From Inquilinus limosus (lineage in GTDB: Bacteria; Pseudomonadota; Alphaproteobacteria; DSM-16000; Inquilinaceae), in contig NZ_NHON01000021.1 in NCBI RefSeq assembly GCF_002195995.1, positions 13,109-77,108 on the forward strand: DNA of 64,000 nucleotides, written 5' to 3'. The position numbers were made by a program, and so were the translations under genes. Shown in pieces: positions 50,380 to 61,113 of this stretch (positions are counted from its first letter, which is position 1; the number at the start of each line of letters is the position of its first letter). The notes below the pieces were generated by a model. That model saw only the letters and a program-made list of their open reading frames with translations. It had not been told where the DNA came from and ran no database searches.

Positions 50380-51927
50380 TCACGGCTTGAACGATACACC
50401 CCAGGCGCGGGGCGAGCCGAGGGCCCAGCCCTTGTAGCCGACCACATTCGCCCGGGCCGCGCCGGTGCGCACGCCGGAATAGAGTGTGATCATCGCCACG
50501 TCCTGGCGGTACAGCGCCTCGAGCTGGTCCAGCAGCGCCTGGCGCTGGGCGGGGTCGGAGGTCGCCATGCTGGCGGCCAGCAGCTTCGCCGCTTCCGGAT
50601 TGTCCCAGACCTTGCGCGGCTGCTTGGTCTTGTCGCCGGAGAACATCTCGAAGGACAGCGACGGGTCGAGCCGGGCGGAGAAGCCATGCGACATGATCTG
50701 GTAGGTGCCGGCCAGGTACCGGTCCTGCTGCGTCGCCCAGTCGATCACCTCGAGCTCGATGTTCAGCCCGGCCTCCTGCGCCATGGCCTGGGCCAGGATC
50801 GCCTGGTCGAACATCGGCGCGAAGCGCTTGTTGGTGATCATCTTGATCGGCTGCCCGTTGTAGCCGGCCTCGGCCAGCAGCCGCTTCGCCTGCTCGACGT
50901 CGCGCTGCACGACCACGGCCTGGGCCGATTTGTAGTAGGCGCTGGCCGGCGGGATCGGCGAGTTGTTGGGCTCCGACTGGCCATTGGTGACCTGGCCCAC
51001 CAGCTCCACCATGTCCAGCGACAGCAGGAACGCCTTGCGGATGCGCACGTCGGACAGCAGCGGGTCCTTGGTCTGGAATAGGAAGTCGCTGATGTTCATG
51101 GTCGGCGACGTGTCGGTCACCAGCTCCGGGTTGGACTTGTAGTCCGCGACATCGGCGCTCTCAACGTCGTAGTTCAGGTCGATGTCGCCGGTCTGCAGCG
51201 CCGCCTTGGCCGTCGCCTCGTCCGGGATGATCAGGAAGCGGAGCTTCGGCACCTCCGCCGTCTTGTTGCCGGTCAGGCCGTCGGGCTTGCCCGGCAGCGC
51301 CGCATAGGCGTCGTTGCGGGCCAGGTCGATATACTGGCCGCGCTTCCATTCGGCGAGCTTGAACGGCCCGGTCGCCACCGGCTCCTGCCACTGGCCGTCG
51401 GGCCCGAGCGAGCTGCGGTGATAGATGCCGGTGCCGCCGCAATCAGGCCGGGCCAGGGTGCCGAGGAACAGCGCCGACGGCGTCTCCAGAGTGAACACGA
51501 CCGTGTGGGCGTCCGGCGCGGTCACGCCGGTCACCTTGACCGCGCCGCGGCCGTCGACCTCGGTCAGGCAGCGCCAGCCGGTGGCGGGGTCGGTGTAGCG
51601 CTTCCAGGCGAACAGCACATCGTCGCTGGTCAGCGGCGCGCCGTTGCTGAACTTGACGTCCTCGCGCAGCGGAAAGGTGTAGGTCAGCCCGTCCGGCGAC
51701 ACCTCGATCGACTTGGCCAGCAGCGGCCCGATCGTCGCGTCTTCCTTGAACGCGACCAGACCCTCGTACAGATGGGTCTGCACGATGTCGGTGTTGCCGT
51801 CCCGGTTGGTGCCGGGATCGAGCGAGCGGATATCGGCGTTGAGCCGGATCAGCAGCGTGTCGCCGCCGGCGAAGGCCGGGGTCGCCAGCAGGCATGCCGC
51901 CAGGATCGATGTCGCGATCGTCTTCAT
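50380..51927 (-). CDS. Peptide/opine-type ABC transporter substrate-binding protein 1 (SBP_bac_5)
   Basis: The 515-residue periplasmic protein has a signal peptide (1-20, ATPAFA-GG) and a family 5 solute-binding fold: DIRSLDPGTNRDGNTDIV near 32-49, LREDVKFSNGAPLTSDDV near 87-104, DCGGTGIYH (about 162-170), and VATGPFKLAEWKRGQY near 183-198. It is clearly paralogous to the product of 56364-57902, which shares the DCGGTGI and GTGPFK-EWKRGQ blocks. It lies at the opposite end of the permease/ATPase genes, 14 bp after the cyclodeaminase-like gene. GGAGG precedes the ATG. The ligand is a small peptide or related compound. Confidence 0.9.
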   Translation of the reverse strand: MKTIATSILAACLLATPAFAGGDTLLIRLNADIRSLDPGTNRDGNTDIVQTHLYEGLVAFKEDATIGPLLAKSIEVSPDGLTYTFPLREDVKFSNGAPLTSDDVLFAWKRYTDPATGWRCLTEVDGRGAVKVTGVTAPDAHTVVFTLETPSALFLGTLARPDCGGTGIYHRSSLGPDGQWQEPVATGPFKLAEWKRGQYIDLARNDAYAALPGKPDGLTGNKTAEVPKLRFLIIPDEATAKAALQTGDIDLNYDVESADVADYKSNPELVTDTSPTMNISDFLFQTKDPLLSDVRIRKAFLLSLDMVELVGQVTNGQSEPNNSPIPPASAYYKSAQAVVVQRDVEQAKRLLAEAGYNGQPIKMITNKRFAPMFDQAILAQAMAQEAGLNIELEVIDWATQQDRYLAGTYQIMSHGFSARLDPSLSFEMFSGDKTKQPRKVWDNPEAAKLLAASMATSDPAQRQALLDQLEALYRQDVAMITLYSGVRTGAARANVVGYKGWALGSPRAWGVSFKP

Positions 51928-51941
51928 TCGAGCCTCCCTGT

Positions 51942-52876
51942 TTAGTCTCTTGGTGACGGGGCGCGTTGCAGCCCCCGCCACACCACCTTGGCGATCTCCG
52001 CATCCTGGACCGCGACGCCGGTCAGGTCGGCCACGACGATCTCGTCGGCGTCGAAGGCGATCGGGGACTCGAGCAGAGCCCCGAGCTCGATCAGCGATGC
52101 CGGGTCGACCAGCCCGGCCCGCACCGCCCATCCGGCCTCGCCGTGATCGAGGCATTGCGCGCGGGAATCGACGACGACACGGGCCCTGCCCAGGATCGCC
52201 GTCTCCAGCTCCTGCTTGCCTGGGCTGTCGGCGCCAACCGCGACGATCCGGTGCCCCGGCCGGACCATCTCCGCGGTCAGCAGCGGCGCCGTCGACGGGG
52301 TGGTCGTGACGATCAGGTCCGCGCGGGCGCACAGCTGCGGCAGGCCGACGGCCTCGCCGCCGAGATCGGCGGCCAGCGCCGCGGCGCGATCGCTGGTCCG
52401 CGCCCAGATCAGGATGCTGGAAAGCCCCAGGATCCGGGCGATCAGCCGGGCCTGCAGCCGCGCCTGGATTCCCGCCCCGACCACGCCGAGCGTGGCGGAG
52501 TCGGGCCGGGCGATGGCGCGGGCGGCGATCGCCCCGGCCATCGCCGTGCGCCGGTCGGTCAGCTGCCCCTGGTCGTGCAGCAGGGCCAGGATCTCGCCGG
52601 TCGCGGCGCTGATCACGGCCATGAAGCCGTTGCTGGAGGACAGGCCGCGCTCGGGGTTGCGGTAGAAGCTGGTGGCCAGCTTGACCACGAACACATCGTC
52701 GCCCACCAGATGAGCGCTCTTGATGTGGCAGTCGCCCGGCGCGTCGGCGAAGGCGAGATGCCCGACCGCGGCGACCTGGACCTGGCCGGCCGAGAAGCGC
52801 CGGAATCCCGACGCCACGGCGGCGAGGGCCGCTTCCTCGTCCAGCGCCGCCAGGATCTCCGGCAAGGACACCACCC

Positions 52877-52880
<4 letters not shown>
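51942..52880 (-). CDS. Ornithine cyclodeaminase/mu-crystallin-family protein (EutC-like)
   Basis: The 312-residue protein has the N-terminal dimerisation region with HIKSAHLVGDDVFVVKLATSF (about 52-72, quoted in part), GLSSSNGFMAVISAATGE near 77-94, and the NAD-binding GVVGAGIQARLQARL near 128-142. This family includes ornithine cyclodeaminase, alanine dehydrogenase, ketimine reductase and EutC. The ATG at 52880 overlaps the ATPase stop by ATGA. Paired with the EutB-like dehydratase in the same locus, it could reduce or deaminate an imine or amino-acid intermediate. Confidence 0.88.
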
Positions 52881-54567
<1,687 letters not shown>

Positions 54568-54568
<1 letters not shown>

Positions 54569-55386
54569 CACGCCGCCCCCCTCATGCGCGGGTCGAGCCG
54601 GTCGCGGATCGCGTCGCCCAGCAGGTTGATGCCCAGCAGCGTCATCGAGATGCACAGTCCGGGAAAGATGCCCAGCCAGATCGCCTGGCCGATATAGGGC
54701 CGGCTGCTGGCCAGCATGTTGCCCCAGGTCGGCGCCGGCGGCGGCACGCCGAGGCCGAGGAAGGACAGCGAGCTTTCGGCCAGCAGCGCCCAGCCGAACA
54801 TCGAGGTCGCCAGCACGGTCAGGGGCGCGATGCAGTTCGGCAGGATGTGGCGCGCCATGGTGTACGCCTCGGAATTGCCGATGACGCGCGAGGCGGAGAT
54901 GAACTCCTGCTCCCGCAGCGACAGCACCGCGCCGCGGGCGATGCGGGCGACCGAGGGCGCATAGGCGAGGCCGAGCGCGGCGATGATCCCGTATTTGTTG
55001 GCCCCCAGCACCGCGAGCAGCCCGAGCGCGAGCAGGATGCCGGGAAAGGCGAGCAGGGCGTCGTTGAAGGCCATGATGATGCGGTCGGCCCAGCCGCGGA
55101 CATAGCCGGAGAAGACGCCGATCACGGTCCCCAGCGTGACCGCGACGAACACGGTGAGCATGCTGATCCAGACGCTGGACGCGGCCCCGGCCATGATGCG
55201 GCTGAGCACGTCGCGGCCGAATTCGTCGGTGCCGAGCCAATGGGCCGGGGTGGGGGCGCCGAGCTTGGCGCGGAAGCTGATCGCCAGCGGGTCGTAGGGC
55301 GTCCACAGCGCCCCGCTGGCCGCGGTGGCGAGCAGGACCGCGATGATGACCCCGCCGGTGACGGCGTTGAGGGAAGGACGCTTCAT
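54568..55386 (-). CDS. Dipeptide-type ABC transporter permease (DppC family)
   Basis: The 272-residue membrane protein has six hydrophobic segments. HWLGTDEFGRDVLSR near 48-62 is the DppC signature, and SLREQEFISASRVIGNS near 155-171 is the EAA loop. It starts at the ATG at 55386, overlapping the DppB stop by ATGA. With DppB it forms the channel of the importer. The N-terminus lacks the longer cytosolic extension of some DppC proteins. Confidence 0.93.
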
Positions 55387-56327
55387 TGGACGGCCACCCG
55401 CGGATCGAAGATCGGGTAGCAGAGATCGACGATCAGGTTGACGAGGACATAGGTGATCGCGACGAACAGCAGGCATCCCTGGATGACCGGGTAGTCGCGG
55501 GCGAAGATCGAGTCGACGAGCAGGCGCCCGAGGCCGGGAATGGTGAACACCGTCTCGGTCACGGCGATGCCGCCCAGCATGTTGCCGAGCACGAGGCCGA
55601 TCAGGGTCCAGGTCGGGCCGAAGGCGTTCTTGAAGGCGTGCCGCCGCAGCACCGCGGCCTCCGACAGGCCCTTGGCGCGGGCATGGGTGATGTAGTCGAG
55701 GCGCAGCACCTCCAGCGTCGAGGCGCGGGCCATGCGCAGGATCACGCCGGTCTCGTGCAGGAACAGCGTCAGGATCGGCATGACCAGGTACAGGAGGCCG
55801 CGCATCGGATCCTCGGCCACCGAGACGTAGCCGACGACCGGCAGCCATTCCATCTTGAGGCCCAGGAACAGCAGCAGCAGCAGGCCCAGCCAGAAGGTCG
55901 GCACCGACAGGAACAGCGTGGCGACCGCCACCAGCGCCATGTCGGTGCGGCTGTTCTGGCGCCAGGCGGCGATCAGCCCGGCCGGCACCGCGGCCAGGCT
56001 GGCCAGCAGCACCGCCGCCAGCACCACCTGGGCGCTGACCCAGAACCGCTCCAGGATCAGCGGCAGCACCGCCTCCTGCGAGGTGATCGACTGGCCGAGA
56101 TCCCCCTGCAGCAGATGCCCGAACCAGATGCCGAACTGGACCAGCAGGCCCTGGTCCAGCCCCAGCCGGTGCCGCAGGTCGGCGAGGCTGGCGGGGTCGG
56201 CCAGGTCGCCCAGCATCAGCGCGGCGGGGTCGCCGGGAATCAGCCTGATCAGGGCGAACACCGACACTGCCACGATCAGCAGCGTCGGGATCGCCATGGC
56301 CACGCGCGTCAGGATGAAGCGCAGCAT
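55383..56327 (-). CDS. Dipeptide-type ABC transporter permease (DppB family)
   Basis: The 314-residue membrane protein has the typical first segment (about 9-30), a long periplasmic loop with GDPAALMLGD, and the EAA loop YITHARAKGLSEAAVLRRHAFKNA near 205-228 (quoted in part). GAGAGGAT precedes the ATG. A 36-bp gap separates it from the binding-protein stop at 56364. It is one half of the channel for the two binding proteins of this locus. Confidence 0.93.
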   Translation of the reverse strand: MLRFILTRVAMAIPTLLIVAVSVFALIRLIPGDPAALMLGDLADPASLADLRHRLGLDQGLLVQFGIWFGHLLQGDLGQSITSQEAVLPLILERFWVSAQVVLAAVLLASLAAVPAGLIAAWRQNSRTDMALVAVATLFLSVPTFWLGLLLLLFLGLKMEWLPVVGYVSVAEDPMRGLLYLVMPILTLFLHETGVILRMARASTLEVLRLDYITHARAKGLSEAAVLRRHAFKNAFGPTWTLIGLVLGNMLGGIAVTETVFTIPGLGRLLVDSIFARDYPVIQGCLLFVAITYVLVNLIVDLCYPIFDPRVAVQ

Positions 56328-56363
56328 ATCCTCTCTCGTGTCAGGGCTAGGGGTGCGGCCGCG

Positions 56364-57902
56364 TCAGCTTTTCGCGACGCCCCACAGGATCAGGTTCGAC
56401 GCCCACGGCTTCAGCCCGGTGATGCGCTTGTTGTGGGCGAGGCAGTCATTGTCGTTGTGGGTGAAGATCACCGGCACGTCCTCCAGCAGCATCTTGTGCA
56501 GCTGGTCGAAGATCGGCTGCCGGTCCTTCGGGTCGGTGGTCTGCATCGCCTTGTCGATCAGGGCCAGCGCCTCCGGGTTCTCCCAGACCTTGCGCGGCTG
56601 CTTGTCCTTGGGGCCCGAGATCTGCTCGAAGCCGAGCGCGACGTCGAAGCGCGGCGAATAGGACGTGGCCTCCATCATGTAGGCCCCGGTGTTGTACTTA
56701 TCGAGCTGGGTCGCCCAGTCCAGCACCTCGATCTCGACGTTCAGCCGGACCGCCTGCCACATCTGCTGCGCGATCACCGCGGTGTTGAAGCTGGGCACGG
56801 TCGACCGCTTGTTGGCGATCAGGACGATCTTCTCGCCCTTGTAGCCGGCCTCCGCCAGCAGCGCCTTGGCCCGCTCGGGGTCGTAGGTGTAGCCCTGCTG
56901 CTCGACCGGGCCGTAATATTGCGAGGTGCGGTAGACCGGCGAGTTGTTGACCTTGCCGATGCCCTCGGTCACCGCGTCGACCAGCGCCTGGTAGTCGATC
57001 GCCGCGGCCATGGCCTGGCGGATCTTGACGTTCTTCAGCACCGGGTCGCGGGTCTGCAGGATGATGCTGTGGCGCACCGGGTTGGTGCCCAGCTCGACCG
57101 TCAGGTTCGGGTCGGCCTGCAGCTCCTTCACCTCGCTTTCCGGCACCGAGGAGACGTCGATCGCGCCGGATTGCAGCCCCGCCTTGACCGTCGCGGCGTC
57201 GGGGATGGCCAGGAAGCGCACCTCCTTCACCAGCGGCTTCTTCAGGCCCAGGAAGCCGTCGCGCGTGTCGCCCGGCGGCGAGACATAGTCGTCGAAGGCG
57301 ATCAGCGACACCGACTGGCCGCGCTTCCATTCGCCGAACTTGAACGGGCCGGTGCCGATCGGCTTGTCCCAGCTGCCATCGGCCTTGACCGAATCCGGAT
57401 GCAGGATGCCGGTGCCGCCGCAATCGGTCAGCGCCAGCTGGTCCAGGAACATCGCATTCGGCTTGTCCAGCACCATGACGAAGGTGGCGGGGTCCGGCGC
57501 CGTGGCCGAGACCACCTTGGTGCCGTTGCGGCCGTCGAAATTCGGCAGGCACCGCCACTCCGTCTTCGGATTCATGTAGCGGTTCCAGCTCCACAGCACC
57601 TCGGCCGAGGTCAGCGGCGCGCCGTTGTGGAACTTGACTCCGTGGCGCAGGGTGAAGGTGTAGGTCTTGCCGTCCGGCGAGACGTCCACCTTCTGCGCCA
57701 GCAGCGGCCCGACCCCGCCGCCCTCGGAGTTGCCGACCAGCCCCTCGACCACGTGCAGGATCACCATGTCGGTGTTGCCGTCGCGGTTCACCCCGGGGTC
57801 GGAGCTGCGGATGTCCTGGTTCAGCGCCGCGGTGATGGTCTGCGCGGCGGCCGGGCCGGCCATCGCCGCCAGAGCGGCGAAAATCAGCGTCCATCGTTTC
57901 AT
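56364..57902 (-). CDS. Peptide/opine-type ABC transporter substrate-binding protein 2 (SBP_bac_5)
   Basis: The 512-residue periplasmic protein has a signal peptide (1-20, AGPAAA-QT) and a family 5 binding fold. The matching landmarks of its paralogue at 50380-51927 are DIRSSDPGVNRDGNTDMV near 28-45, DCGGTGILH (about 158-166) and GTGPFKFGEWKRGQ near 182-195. An ideal AGGAGG lies 6 bases before the ATG. Encoded directly upstream of DppB, it is probably the primary binding protein. Two divergent copies for one channel suggest two ligands or two affinities. Confidence 0.92.
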   Translation of the reverse strand: MKRWTLIFAALAAMAGPAAAQTITAALNQDIRSSDPGVNRDGNTDMVILHVVEGLVGNSEGGGVGPLLAQKVDVSPDGKTYTFTLRHGVKFHNGAPLTSAEVLWSWNRYMNPKTEWRCLPNFDGRNGTKVVSATAPDPATFVMVLDKPNAMFLDQLALTDCGGTGILHPDSVKADGSWDKPIGTGPFKFGEWKRGQSVSLIAFDDYVSPPGDTRDGFLGLKKPLVKEVRFLAIPDAATVKAGLQSGAIDVSSVPESEVKELQADPNLTVELGTNPVRHSIILQTRDPVLKNVKIRQAMAAAIDYQALVDAVTEGIGKVNNSPVYRTSQYYGPVEQQGYTYDPERAKALLAEAGYKGEKIVLIANKRSTVPSFNTAVIAQQMWQAVRLNVEIEVLDWATQLDKYNTGAYMMEATSYSPRFDVALGFEQISGPKDKQPRKVWENPEALALIDKAMQTTDPKDRQPIFDQLHKMLLEDVPVIFTHNDNDCLAHNKRITGLKPWASNLILWGVAKS

Positions 57903-57963
57903 GCTGTGCCTCCTGTCTGTCAGAACCGGCGCCTTGTGCCTGGCGCCTGATTGTTGCCGCCGG

Positions 57964-58830
57964 TCAGCCGGCGCGGCGCCGCCCCAGCACCTCCGCGAGG
58001 AAGGTCTGCACCTCCGGCACCGCCGCCATCCCGTCATGGGCCATGTTCGGCACCAGGTCGAAGCGCACGGAGACGCCCGCCGCCTCGAAGGTCCGCCGCA
58101 GGCTGGCCAGCCGCTCCGGCCGGGTGTGGCCGGCATGGTTGGCGTCCGGCATCCAGTGGCGCTTGCCGGGCTGGTGGGTGATCTCCCAGGTCTCCAGGTC
58201 GGCGGCGCCCACCACCATCTGCACCGGCACGCGGGCCAGGGCGGCGGGGTCGACGGCGATGCCGAACAGCGCCTCGGTGTTGCGGGTGCCGACCCACCAG
58301 TCGCGCGTCGGGTCCAGCAGCGTGACCGACCCCGGCGCGCCGATGCAGGCGGCCCACAACCGGTCCGGGTGCAGCATCAGGAAGCGATGGGTGAAATGCC
58401 CGCCGCCGGAATAGCCGAACAGGGCGAAGCGGCCGGACGGCAGGGCATAGCGCGCCACCGCCTCGTCGACGATGGCCAGCAGCGCCCGGTCGTAGCGGAT
58501 GTCGCCTTCCTGGATGTATTTGAAGCCGTCGCGGTTGCCGTCGCCCCGCACGCCGACCGGGAACAGCGGCGCCAGGATGATGCAGTTGTTCCAGCGGCCG
58601 AAGTCGGAGAAGGCGTCGCGGTAGCCGACGAAGTCGCGGCCGGTGCCGTGCATCACCACCACCAGCTCGGGCTTCGGCCCGGCCGGCAGGGCCGGCGGCA
58701 CATACAGGCAATAGGCGAAGCGCGGATCGGCCTGGCTGGCGAAGATCGTGGTGCGGTCGAAGTCGAACTGGGCGCGGTTGCGCTCGACGAACTCCTCCTC
58801 GGCGCTGCGGGCGGTGGCGGCTTCGGTCAT
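57964..58830 (-). CDS. Alpha/beta hydrolase
   Basis: The 288-residue protein has the oxyanion loop MHGTGRD (60-66), the nucleophile elbow GYSGGG with Ser141, and a catalytic His in VPNMAHDGM (about 264-272). The acid is likely in VVGAADLETWE near 217-227. The layout is like feruloyl-esterase/PHB-depolymerase-type (LpqC) or PA2218-like hydrolases, but it has no signal peptide. It starts at the ATG at 58830, with GAGGAGG upstream, and overlaps the amidohydrolase stop by ATGA. Together with the amidohydrolase it probably cleaves the imported compound. Confidence 0.83.
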   Translation of the reverse strand: MTEAATARSAEEEFVERNRAQFDFDRTTIFASQADPRFAYCLYVPPALPAGPKPELVVVMHGTGRDFVGYRDAFSDFGRWNNCIILAPLFPVGVRGDGNRDGFKYIQEGDIRYDRALLAIVDEAVARYALPSGRFALFGYSGGGHFTHRFLMLHPDRLWAACIGAPGSVTLLDPTRDWWVGTRNTEALFGIAVDPAALARVPVQMVVGAADLETWEITHQPGKRHWMPDANHAGHTRPERLASLRRTFEAAGVSVRFDLVPNMAHDGMAAVPEVQTFLAEVLGRRRAG

Positions 58831-59900
58831 GGTCTTGCCTCCTCGCCGGCCGGCACAGGGTCGTGCCGCGCCCGGTCGATCTCGATGCGGTAGGTCCGCG
58901 CCGCGTTGCGGCTGAAGAAGGCCGACCGCTCGGCCTCCGAGAAGCCCCGGGTCAGCCGCTTGAAGGCGTTGGCCAGGGCGCTGTAGCTGCAGCTCTGCTT
59001 GTCGACCGGGAAGTTGCTCTCGAACAGGCAGCGCTCGACGCCGAAGCAGTCGAAGCATTCCTCGGCGAAGGGGCGCCACGCGGCCGCCAGCTCGGCCGAC
59101 TCCGGCGGCGCGGCGCGTTCGTGGAAGGTGAAGCCGTAATAGAGCATGCCCAGGCCGCCGACCTTGACCTGGACATTCGGGCAGCGCGCCAGCTCGACCA
59201 TGCCGCGGCGCCACAGCGCCAGCATCTCGTCGCGGCGGCCGGCATGGGCGCCGACGCCCAGCGGCCCGCCGACATGGTTCAGGATGATCGCCGTGCCCGG
59301 GAAGGCGCGGGCCAGGTCGACCAGCTCGTCCAGCTGATGGTGGAACAGCCAGGCGTCGAAGCTCAGGCCCAGCGGCGCCAACTCGGCGAAGCCCTCGCGG
59401 AAGGCCGGGTCCAGCGCCAGGCCGCGCGGCCCCGGCCGGCCGAACATGCCGATGCCCTCCGGGTCCCAGCGCAGCTGCTGGCGGATGCCGCGGAACCGGC
59501 CCCGCCCGGCCTCGATATGGGCTTCCAGGATCCCGCGCACCCGCGCGCCGAGCCGCAGATCGGCCTGGCCGACGATCGCGGCGCCGATGCCGCGGGGGGC
59601 GCCCGCCGTCTCGGCCGCGATGAACTCGGTCTCGCCGACGGACCGCAATTCCTCCGGCCCGCCGGGGCGGTAATTGGCATTGCATTCGATGCAGATCGTC
59701 GCGACCACGGCGTGGCCACCGGCATCCGCCGCAAGATCCGCCGGCAGATAGTCGCCGGTGTCGCGGCGCCACAGATGGTGGTGGCTGTCGACGATCGGCA
59801 GCTCCGGCTCCAGCGCCGGCTCCGCGGCCCCGCCCTGCCAGGCCGCGAGCGCGGCAAGCGACCGCACCGCATTGCGCCGGGGGTCGTAGGCCGGGATCAT
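58827..59900 (-). CDS. Amidohydrolase-2 family hydrolase
   Basis: The 357-residue TIM-barrel metal hydrolase (Amidohydro_2) has DSHHHLW (38-44) at the first strand, ILNHVGGPLG near 222-231, and the conserved CLFESNFPVDK near 302-312. Relatives include L-fucono-1,5-lactonase, 4-sulfomuconolactone hydrolase and PDC lactonase. I chose the ATG at 59900, with GGAGGA upstream; a longer frame extends without domain content. It is first in a pair with the alpha/beta hydrolase and divergent from nothing: the GntR gene upstream runs the same way. A lactone or amide bond is the probable target. Confidence 0.85.
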   Translation of the reverse strand: MIPAYDPRRNAVRSLAALAAWQGGAAEPALEPELPIVDSHHHLWRRDTGDYLPADLAADAGGHAVVATICIECNANYRPGGPEELRSVGETEFIAAETAGAPRGIGAAIVGQADLRLGARVRGILEAHIEAGRGRFRGIRQQLRWDPEGIGMFGRPGPRGLALDPAFREGFAELAPLGLSFDAWLFHHQLDELVDLARAFPGTAIILNHVGGPLGVGAHAGRRDEMLALWRRGMVELARCPNVQVKVGGLGMLYYGFTFHERAAPPESAELAAAWRPFAEECFDCFGVERCLFESNFPVDKQSCSYSALANAFKRLTRGFSEAERSAFFSRNAARTYRIEIDRARHDPVPAGEEARP

Positions 59901-60110
59901 GCCGACAGTTCCTCCGCCATCCCCGACATCTCCGCGTCGTCGCCAAGGGGAGAACCGGCCGGCCGCGGCTGCGGACCCGCCGAATCGCTGCATTGGGGGC
60001 GGCCGCGCCGTGGATCCGGCGTCGGCCCGACCGATGGATTGCATCACATAGCGACGTAAGTCAATCCAATTTTGCACAGGCGGCGATTCCGCCGGCCATG
60101 ACGCCCTCGC

Positions 60111-60998
60111 TCAGCCCAGGGTGCCGTCGGATTTCAGCTTGAGCGCGTAGTCCAGGTGGAAGCGCATAAACTCGGACGCCTTGGTGACGTCCCCCGCCTC
60201 GAGCAGGTCGAGGATCCGCAGATGCTCCAGCGACTGGCCGACCAGGCGGCTGCGGTCGACCGTCTTGCGGTACTCCGCCAGGCGCCGGCTGGCGTTCACC
60301 CGCTTGATCGATTCGATGAAGTAGATGTTGCCGGAGCCGGCGACGATCATCTCGTGGAACTGCGAGTTGATCTCGAACAGCTTGGTGCGCGACAGGGTGC
60401 GGTAGTCGCCGTCCAGCAGGGATTGCTGCTGCGCCCGGGCGCGGCGGAACCCCTCCTCGTCGACGGTGTAGCCCGGCTGCAGGATGGCGGCGGGCTCGAT
60501 CGCGATGCGGAACTGATAGGCCATGCGGTAGGCCTCGCCGGAGGTCAGCACCGGCAGGAAGCCCCAGCCCTTGCCGGGCAGCCGCTCGACCCAGCCCTCG
60601 CGCGCCATCCGGGTCAGGATGCGGATGGCCTCGCTGCGCGACAGGTCGTAGCGCCGCATGATCTCGTTCTCGCTGACCCGGTCCGGCAGTCGGCCGGACA
60701 GCCGGTCGTCGGCGAGCTGGAAATAGGCCTCCTCCCCCGCCTCCGGGCTTTCCCCCGCCGTGGCGCCGGCCCCCAGCCCGGCCGGGTCCTGCGCCAGGAA
60801 GAAGCCGCGATTCGCCTCGCGCCGGACGATGCCTCGCGCCTCCAGCAGCTTCAGCGCGTCATTGACCGGCGAGCGCGAGACCCGGAACAGGTCGGCCAGC
60901 TTCTGCGCCGGCAGGTGGTCGTTCGGCCGCAGCGGCTGGTCGCGGGCATAGTCGATGATGCGCGCGGCGATCTGCGGCGTCAGCGGCGATGGCGGCAT
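60111..60998 (-). CDS. GntR-family (FCD-type) regulator with two winged-helix domains
   Basis: The 295-residue protein has an N-terminal GntR winged helix (about 8-66; LPAQKLADLFRVSRSPVNDA), a short linker, and then a second winged-helix-like domain (about 95-150; SENEIMRRYDLSRSEAIRIL). A C-terminal all-helical FCD-like ligand domain follows (about 160-290, with the metal-type FHEMI and HLRILDLLEAGD segments). Ordinary FadR/FCD regulators have only one DNA-binding domain. The ATG at 60998 has GAGAGGGG upstream. It is divergent from the aconitase-family gene; ATTGCA repeats between them may be its sites. Confidence 0.87.
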   Translation of the reverse strand: MPPSPLTPQIAARIIDYARDQPLRPNDHLPAQKLADLFRVSRSPVNDALKLLEARGIVRREANRGFFLAQDPAGLGAGATAGESPEAGEEAYFQLADDRLSGRLPDRVSENEIMRRYDLSRSEAIRILTRMAREGWVERLPGKGWGFLPVLTSGEAYRMAYQFRIAIEPAAILQPGYTVDEEGFRRARAQQQSLLDGDYRTLSRTKLFEINSQFHEMIVAGSGNIYFIESIKRVNASRRLAEYRKTVDRSRLVGQSLEHLRILDLLEAGDVTKASEFMRFHLDYALKLKSDGTLG

Positions 60999-61052
60999 CG
61001 GCCCCTCTCGGCAAGCCGGCCGGGCCCGACAATGGCCGGCCGCACGTTGGTG

Positions 61053-61112
61053 ATTGCACTTTGAACCATCATCATGCAATAAGCCCTGCAGTTCTGGTCG
61101 CTGCGATTGCAC
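61053..61112. promoter_or_regulatory. ATTGCA repeat cluster overlapping the aconitase start region
   Basis: ATTGCA occurs at 61053-61058 and 61106-61111 on the plus strand, and its complement TGCAAT at 61075-61080. The first and the complement form an inverted repeat with a 16-base spacer. A fourth ATTGCA lies at 60038-60043, beyond the other end of the GntR gene. The copy at 61106 ends 2 bases before the ATG at 61114, where a ribosome binding site should be, so a repressor bound here would block expression directly. Confidence 0.45.
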
Positions 61113-61113
61113 G

